From positions 3,583,763-3,647,762 of the forward strand of contig VCAZ01000008.1 of assembly GCA_005784505.1 (NCBI GenBank): a stretch of DNA of 64,000 bases, written 5' to 3'. Within the stretch, counting starts at the first letter, position 1. Each line of letters begins with the position of its first letter. This document shows, piece after piece, positions 11,081-23,312 of the stretch. Source of the DNA: Bagarius yarrelli. Lineage: Eukaryota; Chordata; Actinopteri; Siluriformes; Sisoridae. The translations under genes were made by a program, and so were the position numbers. The notes beneath the pieces were generated by a model, which had not been told where the DNA came from, made no database searches, and saw only the letters and a list, made by a program, of their open reading frames with translations.

Positions 11081-13896
11081 TTTTAGTGATAAAAAGCAAA
11101 TAAATTACATTATTATTTTGTTTGGTGTTAGCCTACACGTATGTACTCTATTCTAGGTACAGTGTCTTTTTCTAATAGTGCTTCTGTTAGCCGTCAAAAC
11201 AGGCAGGATATTTAGTAGTCTTTCTTGTAGTCTGCCTGGAACAATAATTAAGATAAAGCTGGCAAAACAGTGTTGCCTCATTATTTTCAAAACGCAAATA
11301 AAGTTTAAATATGCCCAACCAATAAAATATGCAAATTTTCATCATTTTCAGGTAAATTATAATGATAATAAGGCTGATTTAAGTCAGTGTGTAAAAGAAA
11401 AAGAGAGGATAATTTTACATTATTTTTGTTTTCAAAACTTTTTTTTTATTTCATTACTGATTCAGGTTATATTTTTCATTTATCTAAATGCGGTTACAAT
11501 GTTCATTTATTTCCATGATATTACAGTGGACTAGTGGCTTTTAAGTTAGTAGTATGATTGATAGCTTTATATCAGATGATTTAATATTACCGACCATTGA
11601 TTGTGTTTTGTGCAACTATTGTGCAAATTGTGCATCCCACATAATAGGCTGGTCTACAGGGGACAGCTCATCCCGAGGTTTTGATCATTCATATGTGCTT
11701 ATTTCACTTACTGCGTATTGTAATGGTAATGAATATTATTCCCTTAAAGATCAGGTGGCAGGAAAGTTTAATATATGATGCTGGTCTGACAGTGAGCCCA
11801 ATATCTGGAATTCTGATCCTACTAACACTACCTGGGCTTTTGCTTACAAAATCGGTCCCCCACACTATTTAAAATTGTCACCTGCGCCCTGATACTATAT
11901 ACCGTTTTTCATCTAATAATACTCGATATTACATTTTTTTTAGAATATTTAATCATTTATGTTAAATTATTTATTGTGCTTTTTCATAAAAACTACTTTT
12001 AAACAACATTTAAACCATAAAATTCCAGCTGTTCAGTACTACCAGAGAAGACAGGCAAGTAATTATTTTTTATGATATGTTTAAAGCATGTAAGTATGTC
12101 CTGGCTTGTGTTCATTTAGAAAAATTACACATTTGCTTAAGTGTGTGGGGTTTTATTTATATGAAACAGAAGATAAGTTGCCTCAAAAATATTTTATTTT
12201 TATTCATAAAGACGTCTTTTAGTGGGAAGCATAAACCAGCTTTGACACATGTAGCCAGTTCCATAAGGCATCTAAACTCCTCCAGCTGCTTTCTTGTACT
12301 TGGTATAGCTGAGCTCCAGTTGACTAATTATGAGGTAAGTGATATGTATCATTGGCAGTGTTTTTTTTTTTTTACGTAAAACAAAATTTTAAGCCTGGAA
12401 GGCTGGCACGGTTAGGAAATCAGCTCAGTTGTTTCTTCTTAAAGGTCTGTAATGTATATAAGCCTAAAGAGCGATGATGGACAGCTGGGAAAACCGTTGG
12501 CCTCAATTATACCACATGTAACAACCGCTAATTAGCATGGGAAAAGACAAGACACTTGGAGCTGCCCTCTATTTCGGTACGCTGGGTTAAATGGAGCACC
12601 AGATAATGCATGCAAGAAAACGACCAGTGTAAAATTAGTCCATTTATAGTTGTTCCTTCCTACACTTTAGACTGCGTAGGCTAGGTTCTTCAGTCGTTTT
12701 ACAGCAGGGGGTAATTTTACATGGGACATTTAACTGCTCTTGGAATTGTTACCTTTTACTTTTACACACACAGTAAAATAAAGATAACTTTTTTCGCCTG
12801 TTCGGTCAAGTTATTATGTTCTTATATATAAAAAAACAAGCCTTTAATAGCTCTTTGTGTGTTTAACCCCTAGGCGAAATAAAGAAGAAGTCCAAACCTG
12901 AACACAATGGCAGGAATCCTGTATATACATAAACCAATATAGACAAACATTGCACAACCCAGATTGGGTCATCATTTTGCATTGTTAATGGCCTCCACAT
13001 GAATTAGTCCAAAACAGGATCTTGCTTTGATGTGCACTTTGATAGTGAACTTCAGGGCAAGTCCTGAATGTGAAATGCACGAAGGGAGGACGTTATCTGC
13101 CAAAATGCCGTAAATGTTATGTTCAATGTTGAAGACAGGTCCCATGGTGCCCATAGTTGCAAAATCCCCTTTCAAATAGCCATTAGAAACTTAGAAAGTT
13201 TTCACAGGTTGGAAACTCATGGTCAAAATGACGGCATCACATGATGTAACTGTTCCTTTCACTCATTGGAGTGGATACATTAATTGAATGTGAGGTCATG
13301 GGTGTCCTGTCTCTACTGATGTTTTCGTGTCTTCCTCCACTTTTCAAAGGCGTTATTTTTCAAACTGCTTGAGCGGATTTTATGTATGTACATCATACGA
13401 CCGCAAAACTCATCTCATTATACTTAACATGATGAAAACGAATTATTAAAACTACATTTTCATTGTTAACATTTAATTAACAAGTAAGTAAATTTTCTGC
13501 TATTAAACAATTAAATCAAGCTAAAGTAAATGAAAGGTCTGTTAATTGTACACCGGTTCCAAAAATCTACTCAATTAAATATAACAAAGTAAATATAAGG
13601 TGTATAATGTGTATAACCCAACTCTGATTATGCAAAATGGTGTGGTCTAATTACAGACATTTCCCTGCTTTGGAGCCTGTAACTTACTTCTATTCATGCA
13701 AGTTTTCACTAATGTTTGTATGTGCACAAAGATAAAAACAGAAAAAAGGACTGGTTAAGTTTACTAGACTGGTTAAGGCACTGCACTAAATAAATTCACA
13801 CTGGAATGTGTATTGCAGTCATGCGTTATAGCAGTTTCTAATATTTAGTTTGTGTTTGTTTTTAAGGATCATTTGTGTGTAATTGTGTTCTGTGCC
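11081..13896. other. AT-rich intergenic DNA, no gene seen
   Basis: Several ORFs of 60-120 codons are present, as expected in AT-rich DNA by chance. None shows a domain, signal or known family. Confidence 0.45.
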
Positions 13897-14138
13897 AGGG
13901 CAGCGGTGTCTCAAATGGTTAAGGCGCTAAGTTGTTGCTTGAACGACTAGGGGTTCAAGCCCCACCGCCACCAGTCTGCCACTGTTGTGTCTTTAAGCAA
14001 GAACCATTAACCCTTCCTGCTCCAGGGGTGCTGTATCATAGCTGACCCTGTGCTCTGACCCCAAACATTTTAAGATGGATATGCGAAAAAACAAAACAAA
14101 TTTTACTGTGCTGTAAATAGTAAATGTGACAAATAATG
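13897..14138 (+). mobile_element. tRNA-derived SINE
   Basis: Same family as 2966-3215: TCTCAAATGGTTAAGGCGCT, GGGTTCAAGCCCC, AACCCTTCCTGCTCCAGG, and a tail ending in AATGTGACAAATAATG. Confidence 0.75.
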
Positions 14139-15728
14139 TCACTGATTTTCACTAACGATTCTTCTGCTTCTCAGAAAGTATGTTTGGGTGCAAATTTTTT
14201 TGTTAAGACTGCTTTCCGAGTATGTCTGGACACTGTGACTCCAGTTTAACCTTGACTTTATAGGGAAAAGTTTAGACTGCATACACAGCAGCATGAAAAC
14301 ACTTACCATGACTGACTTGCTGTGACTTTAAAGTCTTACATGTACATATTTGTTTGTTTTTTTTCCAGATCAACTTGAATTAGAGAGTATTAATTTATCT
14401 CTGTTTACAGAGTATCATGTGGAATATAGACACGGCCTCAGAGACCTTAGGACATGGGGCGAGGGAAACTTGAGTTTCATTGCTATTGGTGGCTAAAATG
14501 TACAACATTTAACTGACATTTCTTTAATAAAAACAAATAACAGTACAATCTCTGATACTGACTCACAAATAAGCCAACGGAATTTCTTAAGCTACTTTTT
14601 TTATTACCCCATAATCCAGGTATCTTTCCATATACCATTCCGTCCTTCATGCTTTTTCTGCCCTTAAGCCTATTTGGACTAGGAAGGGGGTATCAAATGG
14701 AGTCATGCCAAAAACATGTTTGTTGTCTAGTGTAAAATCAGATGACTTTAAAAGTTCTGACCTACTCAGACATCCATTTATTTAACTAGTGTAACAGGGG
14801 CAAATGCACTGCCCCTACTTAAAATGTCATTCAGGCGAGTCATGTGACAGCTGCATGCGTTTTGGTTCTCAGAGTTCACTTTCCAGTAGTGTAAGGCCAC
14901 CCCCTCGATCCAGCCTCTTACACAGATGCAGGTTTAACCAATCGCGATGCAGCCTGCCTTCCCTGCTTTGAATGTTATAGTATCACTGGCCTTTCCTCCA
15001 CTTGCAGCCCTTTGTCCACAGTTCAATGTGTCTGTAATTTTTTTTACCTGTATAGCGCTGTTTGGTTAAACTTTAGCCTAGAAAGCAACAAATACACATT
15101 TCTGTGATTTAATGGTTAATAACCGTCGGTGTATTCTCAGATCGTTCTTTAGGTGTAGGACGCTGTAGTTCAAACAAGGTTAATGTAAACAACCTTCCTG
15201 TTCAAGTTTGATTTATCCACAATGTCCAAAGAAAACGTCCACTAAAGTTAAGCTTATACCTCAGACAATTAACTCCTATAAAGAGACTATTAAAGTCAGT
15301 AGAGTACAAGAAACGGAATCCGAATCTACATTCTCGCAGTAAAAATTACCAAAAGAAGATGCTGTGCAGTGCTTCAGAGGACATTACAGCATCAATACAT
15401 CAGGAAACTTAACAATTAAATGATCCAAAAATTGTCCAGCTCAATTTCCCTCGGCTCTTTCCACTTAGAAACAAACAAAGCTAATGAACTGGCGATAAAA
15501 CTGTAGTCATTTCGGGTCAATGGGGAGCAATACAATACAGAGTCATTTACCATTTAGTTTAAATAAGTAAATAACTTGTAGTTTTTGCCACTTGTGTTCT
15601 GCTTCAAATGATCTTTCAAACCCAGTGAATTTGGAAGATGATACGTGGGTAACTGAAACCCTCAGCACACTGAAGAAAATAATAATAATGACATTTATAG
15701 CATTAATGATATTGCAACCACAGAGGTG
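14139..15728. other. Intergenic DNA, nothing recognised
   Basis: Mixed-composition single-copy-looking sequence. No homologous ORF, tRNA or transposon end. Confidence 0.45.
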
Positions 15729-15953
15729 AGCAGGGCATTTGTGACTTAAATAGTTAAGTTAATCCAAAGACTAAGAAGCCGTGGGTTCAAGCCTCATCAC
15801 TGCCAGCCAGACCCAGGTCCTTAAGCAAGACCCTTAACACTTCCTGCTCCAAGGGCACTGCATCATAGCTGACCCTGCGCTCTGACCTACCAAGATGGGA
15901 TATGTGAAGAAAGAATTTCACTGTGCTGTAATTTATATGTGACCAAATAAAAG
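15729..15953 (+). mobile_element. tRNA-derived SINE, decayed
   Basis: GGGTTCAAGCCTCATCACTG, AAGCAAGACCCTTAACAC, GCATCATAGCTGACCCTG and a tail TATGTGACCAAATAAAAG match the copies at 2966 and 13897. The A-box region is more mutated. Confidence 0.7.
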
Positions 15954-16110
15954 CAACAGACGTGAAGAAGAGCAACATTAACAACTGCAGCAACAATAAA
16001 AAGAACAGCCACAAAAATGAACATAAGAGCAGCAGCGGAAACAACAACAACAGCTGTAATAACAACAATCGGAGAACCAGCAAGAAGGAGAAGAGCAATT
16101 TTAATGATTA
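15954..16110. repeat. AAC/AGC-rich low-complexity sequence
   Basis: Interrupted CAA, CAG and AAC triplets directly abutting the SINE tail. Reading on either strand gives only biased low-complexity peptides. Confidence 0.5.
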
Positions 16111-16449
16111 CACTTAGTTGCTTTACAGTTTTAGAGATGTTAAACTGTAACTGCAGTTGTATTTTGCTTAATGATTCTTTTAATATAACAATCAGAATAG
16201 TTCTTTTTATTCTTTCCTTTCACGTAATGCGTTGGTGCTTAAAAAAAAAACTCAGTCTAAACATGGTGTCTGTGATGCTCATGTGATTGTGACAATCTGT
16301 GAACTTCTTAATGCAGTTGTGACATTATTGTGACCTAAATTAGTAAACACAATGTGAACCAACACAATTCGGATGAACATGCAGTGAGAGCAGGATTCAG
16401 AGCTCATAACGACGACTTAATTTATTTATTTAGAGTTTATTGCCATATC

Positions 16450-16805
16450 AGCTTCTTCTTCTTTCGGCTGTTCCCTTTTAGGGGTCGCCACAGCGAATCA
16501 TCTGTCTCCACCTAACCCTATTCTCTACATCCTCATTTATCGCATCCATATACATAGTCTTTGGTCGTCCTCTTTATCTTCTGCCTGGTAGCTTTATTTC
16601 TAACATCCTCCTACCAATATATTCACTATCCCTCCTCTGTACATCTCCAAACCACCTCAATCTGTGCTTCCCTGACTTTCTCCCCAAAACATCTAACATC
16701 AGCCGCCCCTGATGAACTCGTTCCTAAACCTATCCAACCTCGTCACTCCCAAAGAAAACCTCAACATCTTCAGCTCTGCTTCTTCCAGCTCTGCTACCTG
16801 TTTCT
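16450..16805 (-). pseudogene. RTE-type LINE reverse transcriptase C-terminal fragment
   Basis: On the minus strand the sequence reads in pieces as RWFGDVQRRDSEYIGRRML and then LPGRR-stop-RGRPKT. This is the characteristic C-terminal segment of RTE-clade (Rex3-like) non-LTR retrotransposon polyproteins. There is a frameshift upstream of RWFG and an in-frame stop after LPGRR. The element's 3' end, with a GAAG-rich tail, is at about 16450. It is not functional. Confidence 0.75.
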
Positions 16806-16884
16806 TCTCTTTTATGGCTAGAACAGATAAGTTTAAAACCAGTTATTATTTTTATAATATAAAACATAAAACAAAAGGACATCA

Positions 16885-17042
16885 ATAACACTGGTTGAAG
16901 TGTTGCACTGTTAATTGGAAGATCGGGGTTTGATTCCTAGCTCAAACTTAAGACTCTTCACCCCCTGACTGCTCAATTGTATAAAAGAGATGAATGTAAG
17001 TCCCTTTGGATAAGGACGGCTGCCAAATACTGTAAATGTAAA
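16885..17042 (+). mobile_element. tRNA-derived SINE, second subfamily
   Basis: GGGGTTTGATTCCTAG (B-box), CTGCTCAATTGTATAAAAGA and a tail with TTTGGATAAGGACGGCTGCC / AAATGTAAATC. This tail type (TGGATAAGGGCGTCTGCC in fresh copies) is common in otophysan fish. The 5' end is poorly defined. Confidence 0.7.
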
Positions 17043-18270
17043 TCTACTTTGCTGTATAAGCTTGTTCATTCTTATATATTTTGCCATATATGCTAAGCTA
17101 AAGTACTGTATAGTTATGCTAAGTACTGTATAGTTAACTGTCTCCAGTTTTCAAGGTTGAACTTAAAGAAATTATTTAAATAAACCAGTATCAAGGAAAC
17201 CACTTATCTACCTGTGCAACAAGATAACTACAAATGAACATAACAAAGAATAGTGATAAAACAAACAGATAATAACTAAAAGTAAACGCATGTGGTTACA
17301 AGAATGAAAAAGGTTCATAAATCTGAGCCCCCTATCAGCTCCCATTAGGGGTTTATGGCTTTACAGTTCTGAATTTAACTTTTAATTAAATTGAATGTAT
17401 CTACTGTACAGGGGCCGCTGTACTATAATAACTATAATATAGTATTATAGTACAACTATAATACTTCTGTTTCAGGGGACCGTAATAAAAAATGCTGTGT
17501 TTAGTGCTTAAATGAGGATCCTTTGCAATCCTAATCGTCTGTTAATCCAAAAAATTTTACCAGATACAAGGTGAATTTAGTACATTCGTATTCTTCACAT
17601 CAGAAGCACATGCTGATTTGACTAGTCTTATGTCTGATTAATTTTGGTCCCTGAAAATAAGAAAACCTCATAGTTTTATAAAAAGGATTCACTCAGTAGT
17701 GATTAAACTGTCAACTGTGGAAGGATGTAAGACCCAATGAATTATTGACTGCACTGTACATGACTAAATCTCCAGTCAGAGAAATGGAGCCATGACAATT
17801 AAATTGCCTTATATGATGTTTTATTTCATTTGCTTTTATTACCACAAATGATTGTCCTTCGAAGTGGCTGTACCTTTTTCTTTTTACGACATCTTGTTAA
17901 AGTAAAACAGGTGAGCGAGAATGAGGTTTTATAAATGGCAGCATTTATAATTTCCACAAGAAATTTTAAAGCGTTGTTAAAGTTGTCAGAATACAAAAAG
18001 GCAATCGTACTAAATACTTTATTGCTACTGCAGATTTACCATGCAAATATTACTTAGCTTTAGCTTCATTTTAACAATTGCTGTTAATCTTGTAATCTCA
18101 CGTAGACCTTTACACATGTAACTGACATGTAAAAAACAACCAATTACAATTTGTTTTGCTGAGCATCATGTAGAATCCAACCAATCAGAGTGACTTTTAA
18201 AATCCCTAAAGCGTTTTCAGTTTTCTATGCTATATGCATCAGTTTAGTCAGAGTCTGAGTTTAAGATTAA
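17043..18270. other. Intergenic DNA, nothing recognised
   Basis: AT-rich. A small palindromic cluster of ACTATAAT words at 17420-17465 could form a hairpin. No genes. Confidence 0.45.
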
Positions 18271-18399
18271 CTGTCTTGTGACTAGAAAATTCCAAGGCAA
18301 CTTCTGCAATATGTTTGAATTTAGTTATTGTGTTTTGAGACAAAAGAGTAGCATTTCCTATTTTCTGATGCAGGAACAACTTTGTCATAGATTGCTCAA

Positions 18400-18838
18400 A
18401 TTCACCTGCAGTCATGGCTTAAGAAAAAATAGCCATATTTTTTTGTCTCTAGTGAGCAAGCAAGTGGCGACTGTGGCAAGGAAAAACTCCCTGAGATGGA
18501 ATAAGGAAGAAACCTTGCGAGGAACCAGAATTAAGAGGGAACCCATCCTCATCTGGGTGACACCGTATGTCTGTTTATTACAGCTAAACGATGTTAAGGT
18601 GATGGCAGCGATGGTGATCAAATGCAATGTAAACCTCTAGCCTTGGGTCAGTGGAGCAGAGTGAGTCCCAATCTATTCTCGAAGCTGCTGTGTGGATCTG
18701 TAATTTTATGAATCCCCAGGCTATAGATGAGAAACAGCCCCAGCAGAGTGGACCATCCAGAGGCATGATCCGGCAAATTCGAGGAAAGAGGCAGGAACAC
18801 TGGTCACTGGTACCCCCAGAGGATTGTTTAATTCCACC

Positions 18839-18840
<2 letters not shown>
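18400..18840. repeat. Dispersed repeat of uncertain class
   Basis: The stretch GGCAAGGAAAAACTCCCTGA with GAAGAAACCTTGCGAGGAAC and GGGAACCCATCCTCATCTGG is a motif I associate with a widespread teleost interspersed repeat. The 120-codon ORF over it is then not a gene. Class and ends are not determined. Confidence 0.5.

Positions 18841-18876
<36 letters not shown>
18841..18876. repeat. (GA)n microsatellite
   Basis: Pure GA run of about 17-18 units directly after the dispersed repeat. Confidence 0.95.
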
Positions 18877-18879
<3 letters not shown>

Positions 18880-21026
18880 GAGTGAATGTGGGTTCAAGAG
18901 TGAATGGATTATTAAGTATCTATATTGTTGTGTAAAATATGTAAGATGCAACTATAGAAATTACCTCATCGAAATGAAGGCATTAATATAATTATTGAAA
19001 AAACTTTTATGATCTATTCAAAATTTCTTTAAAAAATAAAAAAGTACACAGTCTAAATAAACAATTTAGAGCATTTAAATGTGGTTTTACAGAGCAACAA
19101 AAGTTCCTCCGCTGCCTTGAAATGGTGGGTCAACAGTAAATTAAGAATTGTTTTAAAACACATATTCATGACAATAAGTTACTGTAAGCTTTACATTTTA
19201 AAGACTTGGGTTTAATATTAAATATAAGTTCCCATAGCTTAATCTGGCATTTTTACAGTAAAGTTTAACATTAACTTAAACAACAAGCAGCACAGAAAAC
19301 CAGCAATGACCAGCATTGGGGAAAAAAGGTTCAGACTGTGTTTTCTGTTTCCTGTGAACAGCTCAAGTTGAATGCACAGCACAGCTGACCTCTAAAAGTC
19401 TCACGGGTAAATCAATACAATAATTTGACTGAGGAAGTGGGGTGATCCACTGACAGCACCGTTCCCTACTCTGACAGCTGCTCTATAAGGGTCAGACACT
19501 CTGTGTGTAACCTTTCACAGCCTTGTAGCAGGTGATATGCATAGCCAGACTGTATGTAACACTACTGTCAGAGTTTTAAAACAACTTTGGATTCCTAAAT
19601 ATCTCTGTAGCGCTGCTGTGAATCGCTTTTATCGCTGATCTGAATTATTGTTTCTGTTTAGCTCGGAGGATAAAGCAGGTCTCAGGATTTGGTCATGACC
19701 CAACAGAACAAGATTAAAGAGTAAACTGCAGATTTCGGTTACGGAACCAAGAGTCACCACTATGGGCATTTAGAGCTACATTATAATCGCAGCGCTTATT
19801 CTTTAACTACAAATTTTGTATTTTATCACAAACACGGACCACTGTTTAAAAAATGTATGCAAATGTGGTACTGTTCAATTCTGATTTGTGTAAAATGATA
19901 TTTGTATTTTTAGTTCTGATATTTAAATCAAGGCTTAAATGGTGCCTTAAAGGAAATAACTCTCAAGGATCATTTAACATATCATGAATGAAAATAATGC
20001 AGATTAAAAGACCGTTTAATTGCTAATATTACAGTGGGTGTTCTCTGCCCTTTAGGACATGCTCCCTGTGACCTAAACCGTTGAAACAGCATGTTGATAG
20101 TTACACAGACAGAACGCTGTTCAGTGGATTATTGGCCTGAGGACACCTTCTGATTTGAGTGAGAAATCGCAGCACTCTTTTCAAACAAGCATGTCGGTTT
20201 AGATCTAATATTAATGTTAATTTGATAGGCGTTCCTGATGCAGTGGATAGGTTTCTGCAATTGAGACTGAAATAGAGCTGGAATATGGGTTTCTGCGTGT
20301 GCCGAAGCCTGGCAGTAAACAAGTGAGTCACACTAACTGCAGTGAAAAGAACAACATTACTTCCCAAGATGCTTGGTTAATGTTGGGCGATGAAAAAAAA
20401 TACAGCATCATTACTGAAAGCTAGTCGACGTTGTCCAGATGTCAACGGCTCCCAGGAAACACGACTCGCATTCGTTTAATACATTCAGGGTGTTATGGTG
20501 GACTATTGTCATTGTCGGACTGAGTTAATTCCTGTATATTTGTTAGTAAACTTTAGAAAATGTGTCAGACATGCCGGTGCTTATGAGGAATATAAGTCTA
20601 AATATGGGTTGCACTGGTGTAGAAATAAAAAGAACATAGCCCATCCTTATTGTATAAATGAGTCACAGGATGATTAAGAAATGAGTCACCGAAGACATTA
20701 AAAGAATGGTAAAATGGTTTACTTCTTTTCAACTAAACTTGTTTTGGAGCTCCTTGTGCTGTGTTTTTTCCAGTCACGGGTCTGATCCTATCCTGCAATG
20801 CCATTCTCATTCCTCTAAAGGGGAGGCCGTCACTATTTACAGCCCATTTAAACAATGAATACATTTTACTGTCTGTCAGTACAGATTTCTTTCATTAACC
20901 TACTCAAATTAATTAAACATTAGGCTCATTACAGTGGGGGACCAAAGAAACAACAGCAATTCATCTTCTGATAATCTCCTGAATCTTTGTGGTGCTCTTA
21001 ATTCAATTCAATTAAATTCCTGAAGG
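18877..21026. other. Intergenic DNA, nothing recognised
   Basis: No gene, RNA or clear repeat. An ORF of 88 codons at 20101-20367 (-) has no recognisable family. Confidence 0.4.
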
Positions 21027-21243
21027 TCTGGGTTCTATTCCTAGATGTGTTTCTGTGTGAAGTTTGCATGTTCTCCCCGTGCTTGCGTGGGTTTACTCCG
21101 GTTACTCTGGTTTCCTTCCACAGTCCAAAAATGTATGTTAGGTTAATTGGTGATTCTAAATTGCCCATAGAAGTGAGTGTGTGTGTTGCCCTGTGATAGA
21201 CTGGTGACCTGTCCAGGGTGTACCCCTCCTGCCTCCTGGGCTC
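21027..21243 (+). mobile_element. tRNA-headed SINE-like retroposon, 5' truncated
   Basis: GGGTTCTATTCCTAG (B-box), TTTGCATGTTCTCCCCGTGC, TTTCCTTCCACAGTCCAAAA and CCTGTCCAGGGTGTACCCCT. Same family as the minus-strand copy at 10566-10888, here in + orientation and retaining the B-box. Confidence 0.75.
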
Positions 21244-21388
21244 AGGACAGTTTTCCACTCAAAAAAAGTTTTACCTACAAAATAATGACATTGTGATGTC
21301 ATTCATATGCATTCAAACTCATTACTATGACCTTTCTGACATGACATGAATTCCATCTGGTACCATATTCACTACTACTGGTAGATTT

Positions 21389-21545
21389 TGACATTTACAG
21401 CTTTTAGCAGAAGCCCTTATCCAGAGTGACTTACATTGATCTTACATTTTTTTCATATCCAACTGACATGGAATCCATATTAGTTTGCAACTTGTTCAGA
21501 GACCTAGCAATGGTAGCTTGGTAGTGCTGAGAATTAAAATTGGCT
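21389..21545 (-). mobile_element. SINE fragment, minus strand
   Basis: ACATTTACAGCTTTTAGCAG and CTTATCCAGAGTGACTTACA are the reverse complement of the second-subfamily SINE tail. The head is decayed. Confidence 0.65.
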
Positions 21546-21802
21546 CAAATTGTGAGGGGTTCAGTCTGTAGGAAAAATTTGAAAATATAGAGGGAACCTA
21601 GAACCTGCAAAACTCCACACAAACACAAGCTCAGGATAAATGAAACCAAGAACCATGGGTCTCCGAGGCAGCAGCACTGTCTACTCAAGCATTTCTCATT
21701 CAGGGGTACAAATTTGGTGGTAGGTTTTTGCGACCGTCATGTGCAAAGCCCAGATTTGCTTCCCAGCCAATGCAAAGCTGTTTTTGTAATCTCAGTTCTG
21801 TA

Positions 21803-21992
21803 ATGGGGGGGAAAGGTGGTGGCTCGGACTGCTGATCTAAAGATCACAGGTTCAATTTCCAGCACCACCAAGCTGCCACAAATGGGCTTCTGAGCAGGGC
21901 CCTTAATCCTTAACTGCTGTGGGGGAAAAAAAGATGTATGTAAGTCACTCTGGATAAGGGCATCTTCCATATGCTGGAAATGTAAATGTAAT
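21803..21992 (+). mobile_element. tRNA-derived SINE, second subfamily
   Basis: AAAGGTGGTGGCTCGGACTG head, CAGGTTCAATTTCCAGCACC B-box region, GAGCAGGGCCCTTAATCC, and tail CACTCTGGATAAGGGCATCT. Confidence 0.75.
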
Positions 21993-22288
21993 ACCATTTC
22001 TTTCACTTGTTTCGAAATCTCTCCTAATTGTGTTTGTGTGTGTCGTCTCTGTTAGTTTGTTGTAAGCTCTTAAACGTAACTGTAGGGGTGTGCAAATATA
22101 GCACAAACTTCCCTTGCTTCCTTTTTACTCTGTATTTTGGAAAGATCTGGCGAGCTTGAACTTAAACTTGCTCCAGTTGTTACAGTGCCACCGTGAAGCC
22201 AGTATGTACAATCATATGTTCTTATTCCGTGCTAGAATTCTGATTTAGAGTTAAAATTCTTTGCAACCTCTATAAATCATGTCTTTGA

Positions 22289-22482
22289 CATTGACATTCA
22301 CAGCATTTCGCAGACATTCTTATCCAGAGTGACATTTTATTTTATTGTTATAACTAAGCAATTAGGAATTAAGGACCTTTTTTAGAGGCCCAGCAGTGGT
22401 AACTTAGTAGTGTTGGGAATTAAACCCACAATCTTCTGGTTAGCAGTCTAACACCTTAACCACTAAGCTAATCACCTTCTCC
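22289..22482 (-). mobile_element. SINE, minus strand
   Basis: TTCGCAGACATTCTTATCCA, AGAGGCCCAGCAGTGGTAAC, GGGAATTAAACCCACAATCT and ACACCTTAACCACTAAGC are the inverted second-subfamily SINE, close to full length. Confidence 0.75.
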
Positions 22483-22483
22483 A

Positions 22484-22863
22484 TAAGGTTCACTTTGTGC
22501 TCAGGGGCATTTTCATGTTTGGGCCTCTTTGTCAGTGAAGGGAAAATGTATGGCTATAACATACAATGACATTCTTTACATTTATGTGCTTTTAGCTTTA
22601 TGCCAACATTCACGTTTCTGGCATTAAGCAGACGTCCATATAAAAACTGACCTACAATCATGGCATTTCTCTTATTAAGTTAAGCATTAAGAGTATTATA
22701 AACTGGCCCTGCAGTGGCAGCTTGGTGGTGCTGGGAATTGAACCTATGATCTGCTGATTAGTAGTCCAACCTATTCACCACTGTGCTACTACATCCTGAA
22801 ATAAATCACATATGTGGTGTGTTGTGATGGTTGGGTGTCCGCTTACTTTTGGCCATATAGTGT
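22484..22863. mobile_element. TIR element fragment interrupted by a SINE
   Basis: The right end GTCCGCTTACTTTTGGCCAT-ATAGTGTA is the family TIR. Upstream pieces with GTTTGGGCCTCTTTGTCAGTG lie on the other side of a minus-strand SINE, so the SINE inserted into this element. Confidence 0.6.
22602..22795 (-). mobile_element. SINE, minus strand, nested in a TIR element
   Basis: TTCTGGCATTAAGCAGACGT, GCCCTGCAGTGGCAGCTTGG, GGGAATTGAACCTATGATCT and TTCACCACTGTGCTAC mark a minus-strand copy. Confidence 0.75.
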
Positions 22864-23227
22864 ATAATCACAGACTTGATGAATAATGGATTTGAAGCTC
22901 TTCCTCTTTCTATCTTTTTTTTTTTCAGCTTTACTACACACACTACTGTGTGTATTAGCATTGCTGTTGTTCGATCAAATGAAATGAAATGAAATTATAA
23001 TTAATTATACAGCACACGTGCATTTAAGCATTTTGGAGCCTTTCCTTAATTTAAAAAAAAAAAATTAATAGTCTACGTTAAAAAATATATTTTATAAAAA
23101 ATGTTACAAAACATAGATTTGGTAACAGTTGTGTAATAGCAAGTGCCCCCTATCGGAGACCAGTGGCACTGCAGCGCTAGCCAAGTCGTATACTGTCGCT
23201 CACGCGCTGCCCGGCTCTCATTCTCTA

Positions 23228-23239
23228 GAAGATGGCGGA
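23228..23239 (+). promoter_or_regulatory. TISU / YY1-like element spanning the start codon
   Basis: GAAGATGGCGGA matches the TISU consensus SAASATGGCGGC at 11 of 12 positions, and also the YY1 core AAGATGGCGG. TISU elements direct cap-proximal initiation on mRNAs with very short 5' leaders and are enriched in genes for basic cell functions, including mitochondrial ones. Here the element covers the ppargc1b ATG itself. Confidence 0.6.
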
Positions 23240-23312
23240 CTGCGTTTCGCTGTTAGATGAGGAGCTCTCTTCCTTCGTCTTCAATTACCTGACAGAAAAC
23301 TCTGGAAGCCCG
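23232..23312 (+). CDS. ppargc1b: ppargc1b coding exon 1 (residues 1-27)
   Basis: The ATG lies in the context GAAGATGGCGGAC. It opens MADCVSLLDEELSSF, the conserved start of the PGC-1 N-terminal activation domain. The exon ends after a proline codon at a GTAAGA donor, phase 0. The start is secure because it directly precedes the conserved LLDEELSSF and no upstream in-frame alternative with homology is seen. Confidence 0.93.

Noticed and set aside
13897..14138. tRNA gene at the SINE heads
   Set aside because: A and B boxes are present, but no cloverleaf with acceptor stem closes; they belong to SINE bodies with common tails.
18278..18640. 120-codon ORF
   Set aside because: It overlaps a sequence recognised as a dispersed fish repeat, with no protein resemblance.
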